Below, one piece after another: positions 43,188-51,253 of a DNA stretch of 64,000 nucleotides. Source of the DNA: Acanthopleura granulata (Eukaryota > Mollusca > Polyplacophora > Chitonida > Chitonidae). Each line of letters begins with the position of its first letter. The stretch's first letter is position 1. The notes below the pieces were generated by a model. It saw only the letters and a program-made list of their open reading frames with translations. It was not told the origin of the DNA and made no database searches. The position numbers and the translations under genes are program-made. Location of the stretch: NCBI GenBank assembly GCA_016165875.1, contig JABBOT010000080.1:35664364-35728363 (forward strand), written 5' to 3'.

Positions 43188-43287
43188 AGAGGATAACAAT
43201 GTTGTTGTTGGGCAAGAGAACCCTGGCCTCCCCTCCTTTCTCTTCAACATCTAATTTGATATCAATCTGTGGCCTCTGAGGGTGGAT
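43188..43287 (-). CDS. Penultimate exon of the same unidentified minus-strand protein
   Basis: Reads IHPQRPQIDIKLDVEEKGGE and ARVLLPNNNIVIL, ends with T before donor GTAAAA. Joining to 42816 gives NNNIVILCDKDNFNNMTLC in frame. The acceptor (TTTTTGTAAG) is ordinary at best. No upstream exon found in the 480 bp up to the F-box/UEV stop. It may be an alternative 3' end of that gene or a separate nested gene. Confidence 0.5.
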
Positions 43288-43558
43288 CTTACAAAAATAT
43301 AGTTATCATGTACACAGACAGCTACATGACTTGAGCAATGCACACAGTGATTAAATTCTGTACATTGTACGTCAAGCAATGAGAGTGAATTTTCTTGAGT
43401 TCAGACACCCACTGACAGGACAATGGAATGCCGGGAACAATGAGCACTAGGGGACATAACTCCTCCAAAGTCGTGCCCAGCTTGGTTACCTCCCCTAGAC
43501 ATATCTGAACGCTGGTGAATAAGCAATATGGCAACGGAGATCTCCCGCATTATCAAGC

Positions 43559-43690
43559 GTTTAATCACATCAGGTAGAGCTCATTCAACACCCCACTGTA
43601 TTAAAAGTTTGATCGCATCAGGTAGTTCTCACTGAATATCCCAATGTACTAGCAGTTGAATTACATCAGGTAAAGTTTACAGTATACCGC
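43559..43690. repeat. 48-bp tandem repeat, three units
   Basis: Units start at 43559, 43607 and 43655, each with a GTTTRATYRCATCAGGTA-like core. Lies just downstream of the F-box/UEV stop codon, in its probable 3' UTR. Confidence 0.8.
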
Positions 43691-43763
43691 AAGACATTTT
43701 ATCCAGTTGTACAAGGTATAAAATCAATCTCTCCTCCTAAGCTACAGAAACTTATCAGATGAG

Positions 43764-44073
43764 CTAGAGCCAGCTCAGGTTAATTTCGCAAGGGGGCAGA
43801 TAGTCATGCATGGCATACTTCCATGTCCACAAGCGTGCAATCCTGTCAAACTCCGCACAATGTTCAGTGAACAGCTGGCCTATGGTGGGTTCCATGCACA
43901 CCTTGCAGTAGGGATCCGTTAACAGAGACTGTATGCTGATAAGGACCTTGGATATCGTCAATGCCAAGCTCCAGTTATGGTGAATAGAGTCTAAACCCAC
44001 ATCACCATGGCGACTGATATTTGGGTGGAAGATTTTGGTGATGAATCTCACTTTGGGAGGCCTCATGGGATAA
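43764..44073 (-). CDS. F-box/UEV exon 7: C-terminal half of UBC fold, stop
   Basis: Reads YPMRPPKVRFITKIFHPNIS, RHGDVGLDSIHHNWSLALTI and SKVLISIQSLLTDP, then FDRIARLWTWKYAM and TAG at 43764. HPN is intact. The usual Cys of ICLD is Gly. The usual NP after LLxDP is replaced by YCKVCMEP. Confidence 0.95.
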
Positions 44074-47000
44074 CTGAAATCAGAACACAAAAAATAACAC
44101 CTAAATTTACAATTTAAATCGGGCAAATTTCAACTCTATTTCAAGCAAATCACTACTGTATTCATTTACTTGCATTCTTGATTTAATGTATAAATCATGG
44201 CATTTTCAGTAGCGCTCTGGACGCCATTTATAAGGGAGGTGTCACATGAAGCGCCAGGAGCAGACCATCAGCCAAAGTTAGTGGTGGATTTGGTTTAGCT
44301 TGACCTATATCATATTGGTGATAGGGAAGCGATGTTCAGTAAACTCCATGTTGGACCACACAAGACAGCTGTAACATCAAACACTCCATGCCACCAAGAT
44401 CCAAGCTGCAACAGTGGTATGGGAGTCTTGAAAATTCAATGAAAGGTTTTACAAATGTAGAGCGGTCAGCTACCATGTGGAGAGTTTCTGACTCTGGCTC
44501 ACAGATAACATTGCAGCCTGTTTCACAAGCAGATTTCTGCTTTTAGCCTAAAATTGTAATGTCACTTAAACTTTTTAAATAAATGCATCAAATCCATAAC
44601 AATTTTTACTGCTGATTCTGTGTTGTGGTGGCACAATTTCAGGTTAAGTTTGGGTTTCCAGGCTCAAAGATGTGGTTTTGCATTGAAGGTCGAACTTCTG
44701 GTCTTTGTTAAAAAGGGACCTTCTTAATATGATGACCTTTCCCATTACAAGTCTCAATCTACTTCCACAATATGTCATAAATCAAGTTTTTATTCCTTTT
44801 TTTCATAGATGGCATTATTGGCTATAAAATGTTACTTCTGAAAGATCTTCAGCGAAATCTGGATTGAGCAAAAATATACTAAAGCATAATGAATTTTTGG
44901 TTTGGGAATTCACTTCCACAAAAATTTGTACATCAAGTTTTTTCATATGTAAGGAGATGTGTCTGATACCTGAAATGTTTGCTTCCCTAATTACGCCTGA
45001 CAGCCTTTTGTACAGTGAAACATTTATTTTTTACACCACCAAATAAACCAAAAAATGTCCAGCCCTCTGTAAGATATGGCAAATGATCTAAAATTTTGCA
45101 AAACAATAACATTTTTAGAGGCAAAAATATGTCATGAAATATAGCGTTTTGTGCTGAAATGTGTCATACTACCTTCAAAACAAACCTGAAACCACTGTTC
45201 TGAGATCAATAAAGCTCACAGAATCACACAAAATCATGACACGTCTTATCACGGATCACTATGACATGTCTTATACACATCATGTTTTATACGTACCTCT
45301 CTGGAATCTGAAGATAGAGCAAGAACAGCCCTCCTTGGTACGGACTTCCCTGTGGGCCAGTGATCGAGGCCTGCCAGTGACAGCAGTGGCGATCAAGGGG
45401 CGTGGCCTGGATACCCTCAGGGGGATCAGTTCGCAGCGTCTTCAGCTCACTTCTCAGTCTCCGATGTCGCCAGGAGTTCTCCTCTATCGGGGGTGTACTC
45501 TACAGCATGACGCACATACACATATTTTTACATACACTGGATATAAGTTTATAAGTTGAACATGCAGACCTATATTTGTGATTAGCTTGTGGGTAAGAGA
45601 CGCACGAATCCAAAACTACAGCTCCAATCCTTAAGTACTTAAACATTTACTTCACTATAGATTCAAATACACACAGGAGATGTAAAGGTTATGAATTTTG
45701 CAAGTTATGGTAATTAATGTGCAAACAGTGCATCAACCAAGGAGCATCCACCACATGTTACCGTGCTTTACATGTGGGCAAAACCTGAGCTCAACATCTG
45801 AAGTACTTTTGGAGACACCACCCTGAACAATGATGTGAACACTGATTTCAAAACAAGAGAAAATCGTAAATTTAGTGATTTACGGTACTACTTGTATGAC
45901 AAAAACCATGTTTCTTTATAATGAACACTGTGCCTACCTGTAACATCATGCTTTCTAGACAGTACCGACACGGGGAACTCTCAAGTCTGAAACACAGCAG
46001 TCATTAACACTCTTTGTACTGAAACTTTAAAGCATGTAAACATGGGTCCTGGAGTACTTTCATGTACAAACACCATAATGTACATATATAATAAATATAA
46101 TGGCTTCCTGAAACCCCAACGCTTTTTGTTGCGCGTATCCTGCTATAGCTTTATCATAAAAATCACACTGGGTTCATTTAAAAAAGCTGAACCGAAGTAA
46201 TACTTTATCTTTAATTTATTTATTTATTTATTTGATCGGTGTTTTACACTGTACTCTAGAATATTTCACTTATATGACGGCGGCCAGCATTATCGTGGGG
46301 GGAAACCCTCGACCATCCTTGCTGGTAGACCTTCCCAGCATGAGCTGGACTTGAACTCACAGCAACCGCATTGATGGGGGGCTTCTGGGTCATTACGCTG
46401 CACTAGCGTGCTAACCAACAGAGCCACGGAGACCCCATGATCTTTAATAGCATGTGTTTTAATACATTAACATAAAGTAATACAAGTTCTCTATTCCACT
46501 GTGTCAACATTACTCCACACTATACCATTATATCCCTGATAACAATGACATATTTCACACCATAGAAAAAACATTCAAAACCTTACCTTCATAATTCAAA
46601 ACTACAAACAGCAACCCTCCACATGGACAAATGTAATACTTAGCTGATTTCTTTGTTTACTTATTTATTTATCTGATTTCTGTTTGATGTTATATTCAAG
46701 TATACATGTACTTCACTTTGGGATGTCTATCAGTTTTATGGACGAAAAATGAAACACGTGCACCCGAGATAAACCACAAGCTTTACTGACAAACTTTCCA
46801 ACACGTGACAGACAGATTTGCATATTTTAAATGAAATAATAACTGGCAGCTATCTAAATTGCTTTTTAATTTAATATAAAACGTTATACCAGCTATGTCT
46901 TTTCCATTAGTCACAACCAGAGTGACAATCTGCCATTTTAGGGCGAGATCCTGGAAAGCAGCTTCACTACAACAAAGTGCATTATCACAATATTTTCTCA

Positions 47001-50000
47001 AACAATCTGATTAAATACCCCATGTAGGTGTTGGTACAGTCAGGACTTACAGTTTAGCATAGACACTTCTCCAGCATCGGACTCTGTACTGAGGTCGGAA
47101 CAGGGGCCATCTGAGACAGATGAAGTGCTTCCACTGATCCTCAGTTGTCTCCCCTTCCAAGATCTGTCTCCATCTCTGGCAAACATTACCCGCTGTCCAA
47201 AGTGAGATGTCATCAAGGTACTTGAACACTACCAGTAGCACTACAACACACACATATTTAACTGATGTTGAATGCCCTGCTGAAGAATGTAACCATGTCA
47301 CTTCTGCAACAACTGCCAGGTTTTGGCCGGAGGAGACTTGCATATGGCCTTCATGTAGAATATGTAAATGAACAGCCACAACAAATCCTGACCATGTGTC
47401 CCTGGCTGGTGAAATGATAACATATTTATAATGCTTCCTCACTGAAACCCCATGCCTAAGACATAAGGTGACCCATCCAGACACATATGCTATCATGTAC
47501 ATCGAGCTGGGCACTACTTTACCTAGCCTTAAACAATGAGGCAGGCTCACTAACCACTTCATCATGCTGGATAAAATTTTTCATGGGATTCCATCCAAGA
47601 GGAAACTTTTAATGGGATTCTAATAGGCAAGCGATTTTTACACAGTTCCAACCAACATGGCTGAGCAGGGTTTTCCCCTGGCTCCGCTCGGTTTCATCCC
47701 ACCATATTGTTGGCCAGAGTCATGTAAGTGAAATATTCTTGATTAAATTTTAGGCTAATCGCATTAAAACAGCATACACGGAATAGGGTTATACATGTTG
47801 GGGTACCAGTATCCACAGGCAGCTGCAGAAACTCTACACTGTGAACAAATGAATGGTAGTGGAATGGTGGGGTAAGCCTACTGCTTGTGACCTAGTAGTG
47901 TGCTAGGAGACAACCACTGAGATCAATTAGCCTAGGAAAAGTCTGCTGATGGTGAGCTAGTAGTGTGCTAGATGACAGCCACTAAGATCAATTAGCCTGG
48001 AGAAGTCTGCTGATGTTGAGCCAGTATTGGACTAGAAGACAGCTACTGAGATCCTTTAGCATAGGGAAACTCAAAGTCTGCACATGGTGAGCTAGTATTT
48101 AAGTAAAAAGCCAGTAGAAAGCTGTCAGGATCATTTCGCCTAAGGAAACTCAAAACCTGTTGATAGTCAGATGAGTAATTGTACATGTTGATGTGGGAAT
48201 ATCGTATACCTTCAGGGGGTAGTGAGTCCAATAGACCCTCAGGAACTGCCTCTTTTTCTGTGTCCCTTGGAATGGTTAGGGAGCTTATCCTTTCGGCCAA
48301 CTTGTCCATCTTGTGCGAGCCTGAGCGAAGGACCTTGGAGCGACTCTCAGGCTTCATGTAGAAATCAGCGGCCATATCAGGCTCTTCATTACCTGAGTCA
48401 TCAGAATCTGCTTTCTGCAAGCACAAACACAGGTCTATCTAAAGCCAGATCAATTATTACATGTAAAAGTACAGCGCTGCATAACCTTTGTGATATGATA
48501 CATCTAAATTGTGAAGCGATAGAATATTTTGCCAAAACTTGTCCAGTAGTAGGCCTCTGATGGCTGTACATGTACATGTAGGTTGCTTCCAAGATACAGC
48601 CACCATCAGTATACATGTACCATGGCTACAGAGGGGGAAGGATGATATATATACTCTAGACCCTTGGCCCTCATGATATACATATACACTGTGATTTACT
48701 TATTTATTCAATTTGTGTTTTACGCATTGAAGAATATTTGAATTATACGATGGTGGTCAGTATTTATGTTAGAGGAAACCCATGACCATCCGCAGGTTGC
48801 TGGCAGACCTTCCCACGTGCTGCCGGGGAGGAAGCCAGAATGAGCTGCGACAGCATTGGCAAGAGGCTCCTGGGTCATTGTGCTGCCCCTTATATACCAT
48901 GAGGTTGAGTCCCTTTCACTGCCAATGTTGCTGAAGTTGTTTTCTCACTGACGACCAACACAGTAATCATCACAGTCTCTTTTTCATACACACTCAAATT
49001 ATTTACTTATTCATTTATTTATTGCATTGTTGATAGCAGTGTGCTTAAGAATGTTTTACAAAATGTCAAAACATATAGTAAATCACTTGTAATTTCATGT
49101 AATTTTTCACCAATTAATCACCCTGCTCACTAACAGAACTAAGTCCGCAAAAAATCAAATCATTATTTGACAAAACAGTAAATCGCATATCAGTTCATTT
49201 GATCATACTCCTCTAGAATACTTCAAACAGCGGAGTAATTAATGAAATCCTATGAAACAACAGGTGATTTATTTGTTTGATTTGTGTTTTATGATGTAAT
49301 CAATTTCACTTGACAAAACAGTAAATCGCATATCAGTTTGATCCTACTCCTCTAGAATAGTTCATCCAGCAGTAATTAATGCAATCCTATGAAATCGCAG
49401 GTGGTTTATTTATTTCATTTGTGTTTTACCCCGTATTCAAGAATATTTCACTTGTACAACAGCAGCTAGCATTATAGCAGAAGAAAACCCAGCAGACCGC
49501 AGTAAGACCCTGTCATGCCAGCAGCATCTGCAGGTTGCTGGCAGACCTTCAAACATAAAACTGTAAAAGAAGCCGACTAGATCTGAACTTGAACTTAGAG
49601 CAAGCGCACTGGTGAGAGGCGCCGCAGAGGCCCTTTGCAAGATGATTTACTGTAACTATCAAATAAAATGCATGCAAGCTGCACAATCGAGTTAGAATAT
49701 CTTCATAAACACTGTTCTCATAAAGAAGTAAATAAGACAATCCAGCTTAATGATCCATGTCACAGGGGTTTATCTTTAACTTCTCGTTCAATTTTATACT
49801 TATGGCATTCAAACATGACAGGGCAATGTCACTGATGCCTCCTTACCTCTTTATACTCCTCTCCACCTTCACCTTCCTCATCTTTGTTGATGTCAGTGAT
49901 GAACAGAAAGATGTGACAAGTGCTGCAGACTGGTTGACCAAAACTACGCCCGTAGAAGCCCTGACACATCATACAGCTGTCATACTGGACACAGAAAAGG

Positions 50001-50688
50001 AAAGAACAAAAACAGAAGGTAAAATGACATACAGGGCTCTCTTTAGACATTTTCAACAGATATAAATGACAATATATAACCTACTCTGTTGCAAGGCGGC
50101 AGAACTCTAATACTACTTCTACAAAAATTAAAACAGCTTTGTTTGACGTCATCGTAAGCAACATCAAAATCGAGGGGAGTGGACTACAAACATGCTCCTT
50201 CCATACTGTTTACATATGGAAGAACTAGCCTACATGTACATGCTTAACTTCTGCTAAGCATATTAATGGCTACAGCTTTAATTTTCTAAAGCTTTACATC
50301 ATTTCTACCTGAGTTGATAATTCTGCTGTGTCAATAATACAGGGAAGCCTTTAATGTGGCTACATAAAGCTAGCATTTATTTATTTGACTGGTGTTTTAC
50401 GTCGTACTCAAGAACATTTCACATAAACGACAGCGACCAGCGCTATGGTGATAGGAAACCGAGAAGAGCCAGGGGGAAACCCACGACCATCCGTAGGTTA
50501 CAAACCCTGCAAGTGCGTGTGCTGTTTACATTGTACTTCGATCTTCATGTAAACACGTATACCTCTGGGGACAGAAATTCCGTGAGATCCACACTACTCT
50601 TGTCCTCCCTGTTAGTTTTGACAATAGCTTTGGTGAGCACCCGCGATGTGGAAACTGAAGTGCAAGAATCGGGCTTCATGGCAGCCAT
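43764..50688 (-). CDS. Zinc ribbon - F-box - inactive E2 (UEV) fusion protein (whole gene, 7 exons)
   Basis: Complete gene, 1,221 nt of coding sequence, 406 residues, all seven junctions in phase. N-terminal zinc ribbon: C46-x2-C49, then C62-x2-C65. F-box at about 152-190: LPPEVLLVVFKYLDDISLW then CQRWRQIL, expected to bind Skp1 in an SCF ligase. A further CRYC follows at about 224. UBC fold at about 245-395: RLRSELKTLRTDPPEGIQA, HWQASITGPQGSPYQGGLF, YPMRPPKVRF, HPNI, NWSLALTISKVLISIQSLL. The position of the catalytic cysteine in GxICLD reads GDVGLD, so Gly330 replaces Cys and the E2 cannot form a thioester. I infer a substrate or adaptor role in ubiquitination. I do not recall a named human gene with this layout. 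Start ATG chosen because the upstream reading is short and the next exon joins in phase 0. Confidence 0.92.
45297..45499 (-). CDS. F-box/UEV exon 6: N-terminal half of UBC fold
   Basis: Reads STPPIEENSWRHRRLRSELK, TLRTDPPEGIQATPLDRHCC and HWQASITGPQGSPYQGGLFL. Helix 1, strand 1 and the WQAxIxGPxxSPYxGGxF signature of E2 proteins are all present. Confidence 0.94.
45938..45986 (-). CDS. F-box/UEV exon 5 (49 nt)
   Basis: Small exon reading LESSPCRYCLESMMLQ with a CxxC. Acceptor GTGTTTCAG, donor GTAGGC. Enters phase 2, leaves phase 0, and is required to keep frame between exons 4 and 6. Confidence 0.87.
46209..46434 (-). mobile_element. SINE family A copy, near full length
   Basis: Tail TTTATTTATTTATTTATTTG, body CACTTATATGACGGCGGCCA, and head GCACTAGCGTGCTAACCAAC then AGAGCCACGGAGACCCC. 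Lies in F-box/UEV intron 4, in the sense direction of that gene. Confidence 0.9.
47051..47240 (-). CDS. F-box/UEV exon 4: F-box
   Basis: Reads VLLVVFKYLDDISLWTAGNV, CQRWRQILEGETTEDQWKHF and RWPLFRPQYRVRCWRSVYAK. Acceptor GTGTTGTAG, donor GTAAGT. The LxxVFxYLxxxSLWxAxxVCxRW pattern is a clear F-box. Confidence 0.94.
47655..47750 (+). mobile_element. SINE family A 3' fragment
   Basis: TTTCCCCTGGCTCCGCTCGG, TTTCATCCCACCATATTGTT, CATGTAAGTGAAATATTCTT. Head and tail missing. Confidence 0.7.
47873..48150. repeat. Tandem repeat, four units of 64-79 bp, intron 3 of F-box/UEV gene
   Basis: Units share GTGAGCTAGTAGTGTGCTAG, then GACAGCCACTGAGATCAATT and AGCCTAGGAAA-like blocks, near 47880, 47943, 48007 and 48077. 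It keeps a minus-strand frame open past the exon 3 donor, which could mislead gene calling. Confidence 0.75.
48210..48414 (-). CDS. F-box/UEV exon 3: linker and first F-box residues
   Basis: Reads KADSDDSGNEEPDMAADFYM, then KMDKLAERISSLTIPRD and EGLLDSLPPE. Only the donor GTATAC at 48209 gives phase 1 and restores LPPEVLLVVF across the splice. The longer open frame running past it is intron. Confidence 0.9.
48695..48890 (-). mobile_element. SINE family A copy
   Basis: TTATTTATTCAATTTGTGTT, CATCCGCAGGTTGCTGGCAG, ACCTTCCCACGTGCTGCCGG, ending near GAGGCTCCTGGGTCATTGTG. Confidence 0.85.
49168..49455. repeat. 143-bp direct duplication including SINE tail
   Basis: TGACAAAACAGTAAATCGCA starts both units (49168 and 49311), each followed by TACTCCTCTAGAATA, a TAATTAATG block, an ATCCTATGAAA block, and a SINE tail (TTTATTT, TTTGTGTTTTA). 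The second unit runs on into a full SINE body. Confidence 0.8.
49407..49637 (-). mobile_element. SINE family A copy
   Basis: TTATTTATTTCATTTGTGTT, CAAGAATATTTCACTTGTAC, CTGCAGGTTGCTGGCAGACC, and GAACTTGAACTTAGAGCAAG from the head. It has an insertion (GCAGACCGCAGTAAGACCCT) relative to the other copies. Confidence 0.8.
49847..49984 (-). CDS. F-box/UEV exon 2: zinc ribbon
   Basis: Reads YDSCMMCQGFYGRSFGQPVC, STCHIFLFITDINKDEEGEG and EEYKE. Two CxxC knuckles 12 residues apart, then an acidic linker. Acceptor TGTCCAG, donor GTAAGG, phase 0 on both sides. Confidence 0.92.
50376..50505 (-). mobile_element. SINE family A fragment next to F-box/UEV exon 1
   Basis: ATTTATTTATTTGACTGGTG, CGTCGTACTCAAGAACATTT, GGGGGAAACCCACGACCATC, ending at CCGTAGGTTA. 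Head absent. Located about 60 bp from the exon 1 splice donor. Confidence 0.85.
50563..50688 (-). CDS. F-box/UEV exon 1
   Basis: Starts ATG with MAAMKPDSCTSVSTSRVLTK, ends LTEFLSPE before donor GTATAC. Phase 0 out. A SINE copy (50376-50505) ends about 60 bp inside the following intron. Confidence 0.88.
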
Positions 50689-51132
50689 CCTGAGATTCTA
50701 ATCCACTTACGTACACATGTTTGCGCAGTCTTGATGTTTGCTAAATCTGAAACAAGATTGTAGTCATTGACGCCAACGTGTTGTAGGACTCAAAATGTTC
50801 ACTAACTGTAGAGAACAGTTTGCAACGATAACAACCGTTCAGCCATAACTAAGTCATTACGGCCTACAAAACTGTCGAAATTTTTGACAAGTAACATGCA
50901 TGCAGACATTTCTCTTGGCCATTTTCCATAACACAAGCGGAAGTAGAACTCTTCAATGTTACCTTAATCCTATGAGCAAGTATCCTGCCGGAACCCCTTG
51001 CCCGTGTTAACTACGTATGCTCTGCTCGCCGTATTGGGGGGGCCTGCGACTGTGGTTAATATTGGCAGACTAGGCGGAAAGGCCGAAAGTGTCCCAAGAC
51101 AACGAACACCGGACCTGAAAGAATGCTCAACC
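50689..51132. promoter_or_regulatory. Putative bidirectional promoter, F-box/UEV gene and INTS8
   Basis: 444 bp separate the two divergent start codons. Both genes must be transcribed from here unless a non-coding first exon lies inside the partner gene. GC content is higher near the INTS8 start (GGGGGGCCTGCGAC at about 51040). No TATA box seen. The promoter call is inference from spacing. Confidence 0.6.
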
Positions 51133-51253
51133 ATGTCGGAGACTTTCCCCCGTCTGAACGCGAGCGGCCCTGCACATATGCCCGCAGTTTCTTGGTTTGA
51201 ATTTCTCCTGAACGAAAACCTTTTGGAGAATCACTTATCTGACGAATCGAGCG
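51133..51253 (+). CDS. INTS8: INTS8 exon 1
   Basis: ATG at 51133 in context ACCATGTCG. Encodes MSETFPRLNASGPAHMPAVS and WFEFLLNENLLENHLSDESS. Donor GTAAGC, phase 1 out. The upstream reading frame is open but unlike coding sequence, so this ATG is preferred. Confidence 0.93.

Noticed and set aside
43322..43534. Minus-strand 70-codon frame as the missing upstream exon of the orphan exons
   Set aside because: No donor in the needed phase, no protein pattern I recognise, and it lies in the probable 3' UTR of the F-box/UEV gene.
47241..47565. N-terminal extension of the F-box exon in the same frame
   Set aside because: The acceptor at 47241 joins LPPE to VLLVVF in phase and completes the F-box. 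The upstream part is intron-like.
49757..50065. Plus-strand 102-codon frame
   Set aside because: It is antisense to exon 2 of the F-box/UEV gene, whose cysteine pattern and splice phases are convincing.
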